A stretch of 26,807 bases of DNA from Bacteroidales bacterium (lineage in GTDB: Bacteria; Bacteroidota; Bacteroidia; Bacteroidales; UBA932). The number at the start of each line of letters is the position of its first letter. Positions within the stretch are counted from its first letter, which is position 1. The position numbers and the translations under genes were made by a program. The stretch lies in assembly GCA_017555445.1 (NCBI GenBank), contig JAFZGK010000126.1, forward strand, positions 1 through 26,807, given 5' to 3'. The notes below the pieces were generated by a model. The model saw nothing but the letters and a program-made list of their open reading frames with translations, was not told where the DNA came from and did no database searches. Positions 7,020 through 15,709 of the stretch are shown here, piece after piece.

Positions 7020-9230
7020 TTATAAAACTGCAAAGTTAACAGGATTTCCCGAATCGGAGTCACCTGCAACCCATAATCTGAAGTCACCCGGTTCAACCAC
7101 ATATTCCATGTCGATGTTCCAGAATGCAAGCTCTGCAACCGGAAGTTCGAATGTTACAGTCTTGGTCTCGCCTGCAGCAAGTTCCACTCTCTGGAATCTC
7201 TTGAGCTCCTTCACCGGACGTACTACTGATCCTACACAATCCTGAACATAAAGCTGAGCCACTTCTGTAGCTGCCCTCTTGCCGGTATTCTTGAGCTCGA
7301 AGCTTACACGAAGCACATCATTGCGTCCGAGCTCAGACTTCTCGAGAACAGGAGCACCATACTCGAAAGTAGTGTAGCTGAGACCATATCCGAATGGGAA
7401 GAGCGGACCATATCCTGTATCAAGATAGAATGAAGTACATCCGAGAGATGTCTGTCCCGCCTCGATAGGAATATCGTTGAGAAGGGTCTCTGAACCATTG
7501 TTCGGACGACCTGTATTATTGTGATTGTAATAGAACGGAGCCTGTCCAGCATCACGAAGGAAGGTCATAGGAGACTTACCTGAAGGAACAGCCTTACCCT
7601 TGATCAGATCGGCAAGAGCAGGGCCTCCCATTGTACCCGGATGATATGAATAAAGCATTGCATCACAGTTTGCAAGGTCACGCTCGATTGTAAGAGGACG
7701 ACCTGCCATCACTACAACGACTACTGGCTTTCCACTCTTCTTTGCCTCTGCGATAAGTTCACTCTGCGCACCCTGAAGATTGAGATTTGAAAGCGAATGA
7801 GCCTCACCTGAAAGGATCGCCTCCTCACCTACGAATACAACGACCGCATCAGCCTTGGCTGCAGCCGAGCGCACTTTTGAGAACTGAGCATGAGACTTGT
7901 CACGGCTGTAATCGAGACCAGGTACCCAGATCACGTCATATTCCTCACGGAGAGCTGTAAGAGGAGTCACAGTATGCTCCTTCTGTCCGTCGAATGTCCA
8001 TGTACCCATCTGCTCATAAGGGGCATCAGCCATCGGGCCTGTCACGAGGATTGTCTTTGCCTTGTCGAGAGGAAGCACGTTATTCTTGTTCTGGAGGAGG
8101 ATAGCTGACTCAAGAGCAGCCTGCTTTGCAGCTGCAAGGTGTTCAGGAGCGTAATCCACCTTTGCAGAAAGAGTCTCGTCAACATAAGGATTCTCGAAGA
8201 GTCCGAGTTCGAACTTGAGCTTGAGGATATTGCGTACGGCCCTGTCGATCTCCTTCTCTGAAACCTTTCCTTCCTTCACCAGCTCCTCTGCATACTGGAT
8301 GAATCCGTACGACATCATATCCATGTCGACACCGGCATTGATAGCCTGCTCGGCAGTGTGCTTGAGATCTGTAGAGAAACCGTGAGCTATCATCTCGCCC
8401 GCTGAGTTCCAGTCGGTCACGACCATGCCATCCCAGCCCCACTCATCACGAAGGATATCCTTGAGAAGCCACTTGTTACCTGTAGAAGGAATTCCGTCGA
8501 TCTCATTGAACGAAGTCATGAGGGTCGCGGCACCAGCTTCAGCAGTCGCCTTGAATGCAGGGAAATATGTATTGCGAAGCATACGCTCTGTGATTACGGT
8601 AGTATTATAATCACGTCCTCCCTCTGCTGCACCATAACCTACGAAATGCTTGATGCAGGCAGCAAGAGCTGTAGGATCGCTGAGGTCATCTCCCTGATAA
8701 CCGCGTACCATTGCAAGGCCCATCTGCACATCAAGATACGGATCTTCGCCAGAACCCTCGGCTACGCGGCCCCAACGCGGATCGCGTGCAACATCAAGCA
8801 TTGGAGAGAATGTCCATCTTACACCGCTTGCTGTAGCCTCGACAGCCGCCACACGTGCGCCCTTCTCTACGATGTCAGGATTGAATGTCGCTGCAAGTCC
8901 GAGCGGAATAGGAAACATCGTATGGAATCCGTGGATGACGTCACGTGCCACTAGCACAGGGATTCCGAGACGGCTCTGCTCCACTGCAGCCTTCTGAACT
9001 GCATTGATTTCCGCAACATCTACACAGTTGAGGATTGAGCCGACCTCACCCTTGGCAGCCTGATCAGCAACCCATGCACCACCTGAAAGCTGGTTCATCT
9101 GTCCGATCTTCTCGCGAAGGGTCATCTGCTTGAGAAGGTCATCCACCTTCTTATCGATTTCCGACTGTACTGTACATCCGATCGAAGCCAGAAGCACAGC
9201 AACGCTGAGAACAAGTCTTAGTCTTTTCAT
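7020..9230 (-). CDS. Glycoside hydrolase family 3 beta-glucosidase (BglX type), lipoprotein
   Basis: This 736-residue enzyme follows the periplasmic BglX pattern. It has a lipobox (ASIGC, Cys19), KIGQMNQL (41-48), VARDVIHGFHTMFP (94-107), FSPMLDVARDPRWGR (141-155), EGSGEDPYL (158-166), KHFVGYG (194-200) and MVVTDWNS (269-276), in which Asp273 is the nucleophile. The second domain and a C-terminal fibronectin-III-like domain (about 640-725, with VVRPVKELKRFQRVELAAGE) complete it. BglX enzymes release glucose from a range of beta-glucosides, including laminari-oligosaccharides. This would be a main periplasmic exo-enzyme of the locus. It is 18 bases after the single-domain GH16. Confidence 0.93.
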   Translation of the reverse strand: MKRLRLVLSVAVLLASIGCTVQSEIDKKVDDLLKQMTLREKIGQMNQLSGGAWVADQAAKGEVGSILNCVDVAEINAVQKAAVEQSRLGIPVLVARDVIHGFHTMFPIPLGLAATFNPDIVEKGARVAAVEATASGVRWTFSPMLDVARDPRWGRVAEGSGEDPYLDVQMGLAMVRGYQGDDLSDPTALAACIKHFVGYGAAEGGRDYNTTVITERMLRNTYFPAFKATAEAGAATLMTSFNEIDGIPSTGNKWLLKDILRDEWGWDGMVVTDWNSAGEMIAHGFSTDLKHTAEQAINAGVDMDMMSYGFIQYAEELVKEGKVSEKEIDRAVRNILKLKFELGLFENPYVDETLSAKVDYAPEHLAAAKQAALESAILLQNKNNVLPLDKAKTILVTGPMADAPYEQMGTWTFDGQKEHTVTPLTALREEYDVIWVPGLDYSRDKSHAQFSKVRSAAAKADAVVVFVGEEAILSGEAHSLSNLNLQGAQSELIAEAKKSGKPVVVVVMAGRPLTIERDLANCDAMLYSYHPGTMGGPALADLIKGKAVPSGKSPMTFLRDAGQAPFYYNHNNTGRPNNGSETLLNDIPIEAGQTSLGCTSFYLDTGYGPLFPFGYGLSYTTFEYGAPVLEKSELGRNDVLRVSFELKNTGKRAATEVAQLYVQDCVGSVVRPVKELKRFQRVELAAGETKTVTFELPVAELAFWNIDMEYVVEPGDFRLWVAGDSDSGNPVNFAVL

Positions 9231-9248
9231 ATCTTGATAATTTAATGA

Positions 9249-10112
9249 TTATTGCTTTTTCTGGAACACGCGCACATAATCTATCTCCATCTGCGCAGGT
9301 CCGTCATTCAAGGCAGTCACCTTATCTATATCCCATATACCAGGGAAATTTCCTCCTACTGCGAGGTTGAGCAGGATGAAATTATCCTTCCTGAATTCAC
9401 CGTTGCCGAAATCCTCGATCTTCATCTCGAAATAAGGTTCGACAGAAGGGTACTTTTCTTTGTCTATATATGTCCTGACATATTCCTCGTCCCATATGCA
9501 GGTGAAGGTATGGAATTCACCGTCCTGCACGGAATAAGGATTGGTGATGTCGTGTGCATAATACTGGTGATGCGGAACACCCCAGTGGCATGCTCCGTTG
9601 AGGAACTGTTCTGAAGTGCCGTCGGTGATGCCGTTCGAATGTCCCATCTCGAGGATGTCTATCTCACCGCAGTTAGGCCATCCCAGGCTCTTGATGTCGT
9701 TACCCATCATCCAGAATGCCGGCCAAAGGCCGTTCGCTGTCTTCGGGAGTTTTATAGAAGCGACAACATAGCCATATCTGAATTCGAACTTTCCAAGCGT
9801 GATGAGTCTTGCCGATGTGACAGGTGAACCGTTATAATCCTCCTTCTGAGCTGTCATGACAAGCTTGCCGTCCCTGACATCTACATTTTCCTTTCGTCCT
9901 GTATAGAACTGGAGTTCATTGTTTCCCCATCCATGTCCGCCATATTCCGGAGTCCAGTTATCAGTATTCAAAGAGTCTCCGTCGAATTCATCGCTCCATA
10001 TAAGTTCATATCCCTCAGGAACGAACATTTCCTGCTGCACAGTACCTGCACATGCTGCCATCGAGAGAACGACCGCTCCCGACACAATGAGCTTAAGACA
10101 TCTTTTCATCAT
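9249..10112 (-). CDS. Glycoside hydrolase family 16 endo-beta-glucanase (laminarinase-like), lipoprotein
   Basis: This 287-residue single-domain enzyme has lipobox MAAC (Cys21). GH16 signatures include LIWSDEFDGDSL (37-48), WGNNELQFYT (62-71), LWPAFWMMG (129-137) and the catalytic CGEIDILEMG (148-157), with nucleophile Glu150, Asp152 and acid/base Glu155. The extra residue in E-I-D-I-L-E (beta-bulge type) and the WPAFWM motif place it with the laminarinase/lichenase-like GH16_3 enzymes, which act on beta-1,3- or mixed beta-1,3/1,4-glucans. The start overlaps the stop of the preceding GH16 (TAATG), so the two are coupled; the second of two adjacent ATGs is equally possible. The residues after Cys21 (AGTV) are not acidic, which hints at a periplasmic-side enzyme, whereas its larger partner looks surface-bound. 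Confidence 0.93.
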   Translation of the reverse strand: MMKRCLKLIVSGAVVLSMAACAGTVQQEMFVPEGYELIWSDEFDGDSLNTDNWTPEYGGHGWGNNELQFYTGRKENVDVRDGKLVMTAQKEDYNGSPVTSARLITLGKFEFRYGYVVASIKLPKTANGLWPAFWMMGNDIKSLGWPNCGEIDILEMGHSNGITDGTSEQFLNGACHWGVPHHQYYAHDITNPYSVQDGEFHTFTCIWDEEYVRTYIDKEKYPSVEPYFEMKIEDFGNGEFRKDNFILLNLAVGGNFPGIWDIDKVTALNDGPAQMEIDYVRVFQKKQ

Positions 10113-11554
10113 TATTCAGGAATTTGGAATACACGTACATAGTCTATTTCAAATGTTGCCGGGAGACAGCTTTCGTCAACGCCATACATTCCGCCCCAGT
10201 CACCGCCCCATGCAAGATTGAGCTTAAGCTGGAAAGGCTTGTTGAAAGGCCATGTATCAGCATTGCGGCCCTTAGGATAGTTGTCCGGATTGTAGTAGAA
10301 GAGCTGGACACCGTCTACATATGTCTTTATATACTCAGGAGTCCATTCAAGAGCATAAGTATGGAACTCATCCATGACTGAGGCAATCTTCTTTGCCGAG
10401 GTCTTCTGAGTGTTTATTGCATGATAATATGCCTTGCAGTGTATAGATGACGACACCTCTGTAGGCACGCAACCCACATGCTCCATGATATCGATCTCAC
10501 CACCTTCAGGCCATCCTGACCATACGGTAGGCATCATCCAGAATGCCGGCCATGTACCCTTTCCTTTCGGAAGCTTGAGACGGGCCTCAAAGTAACCGTA
10601 TGTCCATCCTTCGACGGTATTCACTCGTGCTGAATACACTCTGTTTCCATCCTTGATGGCACGGATCTTCAAAGTACCGTCGCTGACATCAGCAGTAACG
10701 ATATCACCTTTTCTTCCGGCGATATAAGTCTGGAGCTCGTTGTTCACCCAACCGGGCTCAGCTGTCTCATACCACCATTTCTTAGTGTCCGGAAGACCTG
10801 TTTCTGTCTCGTTGAACTCTTCCTGAAACACAAGGGCATAACCTGCAGGTGTCGGAATTTCAGGCTCGACATATTCTGCAGTTTCAGGCTTCGAGAAGCC
10901 GTCAGGTTCAGTAAATCCGGTCCACACATATATCTTTGTCAGGTTTGGATTACCTGTAGCATTCATTGTCTTCAACTTGAGCATGTTTGTGATGTCAAGC
11001 TCCTTGAGGTCATTACCGGAACAATCCAGATATGTGATATCCTTGAAGACCACATTCAGCTCCGGCATTGCCTTTATACCTCTGGATGCCGCCTTGATTT
11101 CTACTACAGCAGCAGCCTCCTTTGTGCTGAGAACTCCATCCTTATCCACATCATAAGCCTCAAGAAGACATGCCTTGAATGCCGGATCAGAGATCTCTAC
11201 TTCGTCAATTTCATAGTTCTGTGTTACAGGTAGCGACTTCTTTCCGCTCTTGGTAGTGAATACCAGTTCAGACTCACGCACATCGCCTGTCTTGTTCTCG
11301 GCTATCTTCACCTTTATATCAGAGGTACCTGCAACTCCACCGCTTGGTGATACAGTGAGCCATTCGGTATCTGCCGAATGTACTCCCCAATCACTGTCAG
11401 AGGTTACAGTCACCTTTACTTCTGCTGCCGAATACTGTACAGAAACAGCATCTGTACTTAATGAAAGGGACACTTCTGGCACAGGAGCCGGCTCAGGTTC
11501 CTGACAACCCGAAAAGGCCATCATGGCCATCAATATTCCAAAAATAATCTTCAT
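10112..11554 (-). CDS. Multimodular GH16 endo-beta-glucanase with BACON, EF-hand-like and LRR-like modules
   Basis: The product is 480 residues from the ATG at 11554. The open frame extends ten codons upstream to 11584, but that extension lies inside the terminator hairpin, and starting at MKIIFGILMA gives a clean lipoprotein signal (AFSGC, Cys17). Domains in order: a BACON-like Ig domain (about 26-112, with SDWGVHSADTEWLTVSPSGG); a segment with a textbook EF-hand loop DVDKDGVLSTKE (135-146) followed by an LRR-like stretch (about 160-210: ITYLDCSGNDLKELDIT); then GH16 (about 240-480) with WPAFWMMP and GGEIDIMEHV, giving nucleophile Glu353, Asp355 and acid/base Glu358. The acidic residues after Cys17 (CQEPE) suggest surface display. 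Likely role: first cut of a beta-1,3-glucan outside the cell. It is the first gene after the internal terminator. Confidence 0.93.
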   Translation of the reverse strand: MKIIFGILMAMMAFSGCQEPEPAPVPEVSLSLSTDAVSVQYSAAEVKVTVTSDSDWGVHSADTEWLTVSPSGGVAGTSDIKVKIAENKTGDVRESELVFTTKSGKKSLPVTQNYEIDEVEISDPAFKACLLEAYDVDKDGVLSTKEAAAVVEIKAASRGIKAMPELNVVFKDITYLDCSGNDLKELDITNMLKLKTMNATGNPNLTKIYVWTGFTEPDGFSKPETAEYVEPEIPTPAGYALVFQEEFNETETGLPDTKKWWYETAEPGWVNNELQTYIAGRKGDIVTADVSDGTLKIRAIKDGNRVYSARVNTVEGWTYGYFEARLKLPKGKGTWPAFWMMPTVWSGWPEGGEIDIMEHVGCVPTEVSSSIHCKAYYHAINTQKTSAKKIASVMDEFHTYALEWTPEYIKTYVDGVQLFYYNPDNYPKGRNADTWPFNKPFQLKLNLAWGGDWGGMYGVDESCLPATFEIDYVRVFQIPE

Positions 11555-11568
11555 TGATCTAAAGTTAT

Positions 11569-11610
11569 AAAAAAGCAGGGGCAAAGCCCATATGGGCTTT
11601 TGTCCCTGCT
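11569..11610 (-). terminator. Intrinsic terminator/attenuator between the binding-protein gene and the GH16 genes
   Basis: Read on the minus strand, AGCAGGGACAAAAGCCC is followed by a short ATAT loop, the complementary GGGCTTTGCCCCTGCT and a run of six T. The stem is about 16 bp with one small mismatch region and is the strongest hairpin seen in the window. It lies between the binding lipoprotein gene (ends 11626) and the start of the next gene (11554) in the same direction. It should therefore stop part of the susC-susD transcripts and lower expression of the enzyme genes behind it. No separate promoter is evident in the 71-base gap. Confidence 0.85.
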
Positions 11611-11625
11611 ATATTCAGTTTAAGA

Positions 11626-14154
11626 TTATAACTCTACGAGAGTGATATCCTTGATAGTGATTGTTGAACCAGCAACAGCACCACCGAAGTCGAATACGAG
11701 CTTCAGGTCAGGAATGTCTGTTCCCTGGACACCTGTAGCTGTGAATACACATTCCTCGTCAGCAGTAAGCTTAAGGTCAGCCTTGAAGAAAAGTTCGTTC
11801 ACATCGGCAGGATTGCCATTTCCGTCCTTCTCTGTAGGGTGCTGATAGCATGGCTTGATAGTTACATGAGGGTGATCCTCGTCTGAAAGGAATGTAACCT
11901 TGAAGGTATACTTCTTCTCAGGAGAAACAACAAGTCCTGTGTGGTTGAACACCATCTGACCCTGCCACTGGCTTGCACCGATGCCTTCAGGTACTACGAT
12001 AGTGTGAGCCTTGCCCTCAGCTTCATACTCAGGATTTGCGATCTGTGACCAACCGTCGTTTGCGAACCAGAAAGACACATCTATAGCTGCATTGTCCCAC
12101 ATGTTTGGAAGACCTGTGATATCTGATGGATCACGATACTTGTCAACAGTCATGTCAAGAACACCATCGTTGTCAGTCACTGTAAATACATAGTATCCTG
12201 CAGGAGATCCGTCATGATAGATATTACCGTCGTCGCCGTCAGTACCGTTACCGAGCTTGAAGAGACCATTGCCATTGAATGTACCATAGTTAGCACTCTT
12301 CCACTCTACACCCCAGTCAGACTGACCGAACACCTTCACAGAGCCGCCTTCGCCCTTCATGGCAAGAGTTATCTGATATGTATTCTCAGAAATCTGTGCC
12401 ATCGGAAGCGGAGCATCTCCTGTATTCCAGCCGATCGCGTTGTCAACAGTTGGCTTTCCACCACCGTCACCGATGATCCAGAGAGCCTTGCCATTTTCAT
12501 AAGTAGCCTTTGCGTCACCTGACATAGGAACAACCTTGATCCACTTTGCAGTCTTGTCATACTGGAACTGGTAGTCTCCGTCAACTGCCAGGAACTTGAG
12601 ACCTGCACCGTCAACAGCGAAGAAGTCAGGGTCAACCCAGATGTCAGCAGGAGTTATATTACCAAGGGCAAGTACCTCGTTCTGCTTTACAGACATTGTT
12701 GCAGGTAGTTCCTGACCGTTGATGGTAGGTCCTGTAGGAGCCTTGATGTCACGAGCCTTGAAGATCATCTGCCAAGCAATACCGTCAGGGTTACCTACAG
12801 TCTGCTTGAACGTAACGACCTTGAGAGTTGTCTCAGTAAGTTCAGTCACGAAGAACTCCGGGCTATCCCAGATTGCATCAGAAGAAACGTAAACCATAGG
12901 TGTACCCTCAGGAAGAACGATCTTCTCACCGTCGAATGTGAATGTCGTCTCGATTCCTGGATATTCAACATCTATATCCGCCTCTGCGCCACCAGGACCA
13001 ACCTTTGTCACTTCCTTATTGATATACATCTTACCGTCAGCACCAGTCTCATATTTGTACTTGCCATCAGGGAAGAATGTGACAACGTCGTCATACATAC
13101 CGAAGTCAGCCTTTTCATCAGGACCTGCAGCCCACCATTCAGAAGGATTATCAGCATTAGAACCGCAACCTACATGGCCTTTGACAGCAGAATCGATAAC
13201 CCATGCCTTACCTGTAGCTGCAGTACCAGCGAGAATGTCGATAGGAGAAGCACCCGCAGGTACGAAGTTGTAGAACCATGAAATGGTACCTTCACCGTTC
13301 GGAGCGTTCTGAGCAGAAAGCTTCACTTCCTTAGAAGAAAGTTCTGTCACGAGGAAACGTGGGTCATCATAAATGGTCTGGTTAGGGATGTAAGAAAGGT
13401 TCTTATGCTCAGGAAGCACAAGCCAGATCTCCTCGATACCAGCGTCATTCCAGTTGTTCTCGATCTTGTAAGTAGTCTCATAAGCAGGAATCTCTACGCA
13501 GAAGTCATTACCGTCAGGTGAAGTTCCGAGAGCTGTGAAACCGGCGTTTACATAAACGAGATTATCCTTACCCGGATCGAAGCTGTACTTGCCGTCAGCA
13601 GTGAAAGTCATGATATCATCATAAATTCCCCAATCAGCCTTCTCATTAGCCTTTGCAGACCACCACTCGGTTGGAACACCTGTGTTGGAACCGCAACCGA
13701 AGTGACCGTCCTTCTCATAGTTCCACTGCCATCTTGTAGCAAGCTTCTTCATATAAGGAGAAGGATCGAACGGATCGCGATATGTGTTCTCAAGACTGTA
13801 GGTAACGATCTTCGAACCCACAGAGATACCGTTTGCATTATATGCCTTCACCTCCACCTGGTGCTCACCTGCGTCACGTACGCGAAGCTTGAGACCATTG
13901 ACTGTGTATGCATACTTCTTTGAAACCTTACCATCTTCAACCTTGTCAACTTCGCCGAAGATCCACATAGGAACGACGCCTTCATTGGTTACTGAGAAGG
14001 TAACATAGTTTGTAGCCTGATCAACTTCAATGACCACATCAAGAGCTGAAGCTTCAGGAAGCTGGCTCTGATCCGGCGTAAGAACTTCCGGATAACAACC
14101 GAAAGCCATTACAGAAGCCGCAAGCGCTGCAATATATTTAAATACCTTTTTCAT
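11626..14154 (-). CDS. Multidomain surface glycan-binding lipoprotein (SusE/SGBP-like)
   Basis: This 842-residue lipoprotein (AFGC, Cys20) follows SusD by 14 bases, the usual place of the outer-membrane glycan-binding protein of a PUL. Visible modules are: an N-terminal PKD/Ig-like domain (about 30-122); two related repeats (about 138-300 and 316-470) that share GCGSN, an EWW motif, EKAD, YDD, TF, DGKY, and about 30 of 54 identical positions in the core; a SusE/F-like domain (about 475-675) with PADIWVDPDFFAVDG and an IIGDGGG-type motif; and a C-terminal beta-sandwich (about 685-842) like a CBM4-type domain, with FWFANDGW and a late KLVFDFGG strand. Clustered aromatic residues in the repeats are plausible sugar-binding platforms. 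The role in glycan capture is inferred from position and architecture; the glycan cannot be read from the sequence. Confidence 0.82.
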   Translation of the reverse strand: MKKVFKYIAALAASVMAFGCYPEVLTPDQSQLPEASALDVVIEVDQATNYVTFSVTNEGVVPMWIFGEVDKVEDGKVSKKYAYTVNGLKLRVRDAGEHQVEVKAYNANGISVGSKIVTYSLENTYRDPFDPSPYMKKLATRWQWNYEKDGHFGCGSNTGVPTEWWSAKANEKADWGIYDDIMTFTADGKYSFDPGKDNLVYVNAGFTALGTSPDGNDFCVEIPAYETTYKIENNWNDAGIEEIWLVLPEHKNLSYIPNQTIYDDPRFLVTELSSKEVKLSAQNAPNGEGTISWFYNFVPAGASPIDILAGTAATGKAWVIDSAVKGHVGCGSNADNPSEWWAAGPDEKADFGMYDDVVTFFPDGKYKYETGADGKMYINKEVTKVGPGGAEADIDVEYPGIETTFTFDGEKIVLPEGTPMVYVSSDAIWDSPEFFVTELTETTLKVVTFKQTVGNPDGIAWQMIFKARDIKAPTGPTINGQELPATMSVKQNEVLALGNITPADIWVDPDFFAVDGAGLKFLAVDGDYQFQYDKTAKWIKVVPMSGDAKATYENGKALWIIGDGGGKPTVDNAIGWNTGDAPLPMAQISENTYQITLAMKGEGGSVKVFGQSDWGVEWKSANYGTFNGNGLFKLGNGTDGDDGNIYHDGSPAGYYVFTVTDNDGVLDMTVDKYRDPSDITGLPNMWDNAAIDVSFWFANDGWSQIANPEYEAEGKAHTIVVPEGIGASQWQGQMVFNHTGLVVSPEKKYTFKVTFLSDEDHPHVTIKPCYQHPTEKDGNGNPADVNELFFKADLKLTADEECVFTATGVQGTDIPDLKLVFDFGGAVAGSTITIKDITLVEL

Positions 14155-14168
14155 AATGTTCTGAGATT

Positions 14169-15692
14169 TTAGTAGTTGTTCTGAACGATAGGATGCTCTG
14201 TGCTGGCTGTCTTATCGATCTCTGCCTGAGGGATTGGCCAGTACTTCTTGTTCTCTGTCCAGTCGATAGGCTGGCTCTTGTCGAATGTTCTCTTCGCAGC
14301 AGTAAGAACCTGAGCAGCCTTTCCTGTACGAACGAGATCCCAGTAACGCTTACCTTCACCTACGAACTCCTTGTGACGCTCTTCGATGATGCCGTCGATT
14401 GAAGTATCAGTGTCAGTACATCCTCTGATGTCGCGAACATGCTTGAGATATGCAGAACCGTCACTACCTGTGCGTGCAGCAAGCTCGGCAGCATTGAGAA
14501 GAGTCTCGGCGAAACGATAAACTCGCTTGTTGTTGCCGTAGTTCATTGTGTTGGCTGCCTTGTAACCGTGGTTACCGTTTGTTCTTGCTATGTACTTGAG
14601 GAGGAAGTAACCTGTTGACTGCCAACGGCCACCATTGATACCGTTGCCATATTCGCCAACTACTGCAAGGTGATTGTAGATACCACCGTCTCTTCTCAAG
14701 TCACCGTCATTATACATCTCGTATGCACTTGCAGCAACAGGGCTGAATCCCCAACCGTCATCGAACTGACCGCTTACACCGCCAGGGATACCGATAAGAG
14801 TTGAGTATACGTTACCACCGGTAGCGATAGGTGCACCCCAGTCGCGTACACCGCCTTCAGACACGTAGTTGATCTCCCAGATAGACTCATTGCCCCACTC
14901 GCCTGTCTCTGCCCAGATACCGGCATAGTCAGCCACGAGAGCGTACTGTCCAGACTCGATGATCTCCTTCATGTAACCTAAAGCTGTAGAATAACGGCTC
15001 TCATCATTCTGATACATTACAACCTCAGCATAAAGCATGTACGCCATAGCCTTTGTAACACGACCGTAGTTCTCAGGTGTCTGCTTCATAGGAAGCACGT
15101 TCATCTTGATTACATCCTCGATCTTAGTCACTATGTTGTTGTAAACCTCGTCTGCAGTGAGCTGCGGAGTAGTATATGGAGCCTGGAGGTTCTCATCATA
15201 ATAAGGAACGTTACCCCAGAATTTCCAGAGGATTGTGTAATAGAAAGCCTTGAGGAGAGTAGCCTCAGCCTTGAAAAGATTCTTTGATGCATCCGACATG
15301 CCCGGAACATTATCCACATTTTCAAGGACGTGGCAGCAGCGGTTGATACCCGAATATGACACAGTCCATGGAACGTCGATGATCTCTGTAGGAGTAGAAG
15401 TGTAATAATGGATCTTCACGAGACTCGGCTGGTCACCGTCGTTCGAACCACCACAGTAGATGTCGTCTGACATGATGTCTGACATCATCTGGAAATCAGT
15501 ATACTGGTAAAAATAGTCATACCACTTGAGAGGGTCGTATGCGGCAACGAGACCCTCGAACATGCGCGCTTCACTGAGATAGTACTCTGACTGTGGCTCA
15601 GATGAGTTGTGCTTCACGGTGACGAACTCCTTTGTACAAGAAGACATCAGAAGGACAGCCAATGCGCTTATTGCAATAATTATCTTTTTCAT
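14169..15692 (-). CDS. RagB/SusD family nutrient-uptake outer-membrane lipoprotein
   Basis: This 507-residue protein has a lipoprotein signal (LLMSSC, Cys19) and the helical, TPR-based SusD fold. Recognisable family features are the early SEARMFEGLVAAYD helix, SYSGINRCCHVLENVDNVPG, LKAFYYTILWKFWGNVPYYD and TADEVYNNIVTKIEDV, and the C-terminal RFAETLLNAAELAARTGS and IIEERHKEFVGEGKRYWDLVRTG blocks. SusD forms the lid over the SusC channel and binds oligosaccharides on the cell surface. It follows susC by 17 bases and precedes the binding lipoprotein by 14, so the three are one transcript. Length is normal for the family. Confidence 0.96.
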   Translation of the reverse strand: MKKIIIAISALAVLLMSSCTKEFVTVKHNSSEPQSEYYLSEARMFEGLVAAYDPLKWYDYFYQYTDFQMMSDIMSDDIYCGGSNDGDQPSLVKIHYYTSTPTEIIDVPWTVSYSGINRCCHVLENVDNVPGMSDASKNLFKAEATLLKAFYYTILWKFWGNVPYYDENLQAPYTTPQLTADEVYNNIVTKIEDVIKMNVLPMKQTPENYGRVTKAMAYMLYAEVVMYQNDESRYSTALGYMKEIIESGQYALVADYAGIWAETGEWGNESIWEINYVSEGGVRDWGAPIATGGNVYSTLIGIPGGVSGQFDDGWGFSPVAASAYEMYNDGDLRRDGGIYNHLAVVGEYGNGINGGRWQSTGYFLLKYIARTNGNHGYKAANTMNYGNNKRVYRFAETLLNAAELAARTGSDGSAYLKHVRDIRGCTDTDTSIDGIIEERHKEFVGEGKRYWDLVRTGKAAQVLTAAKRTFDKSQPIDWTENKKYWPIPQAEIDKTASTEHPIVQNNY

Positions 15693-15709
15693 AATATCAT
15701 CCTGTTAAA

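Noticed and set aside
3215..9230. The two GH3 genes as a recent tandem duplication
   Set aside because: Their motifs differ in detail (VISDWGG versus VVTDWNS; different N-terminal blocks) and fit two separate GH3 groups.
11555..11584. Upstream start of the modular GH16 (ten extra residues)
   Set aside because: These codons lie in the terminator stem and T-run and would spoil the lipoprotein signal; the ATG at 11554 fits better.
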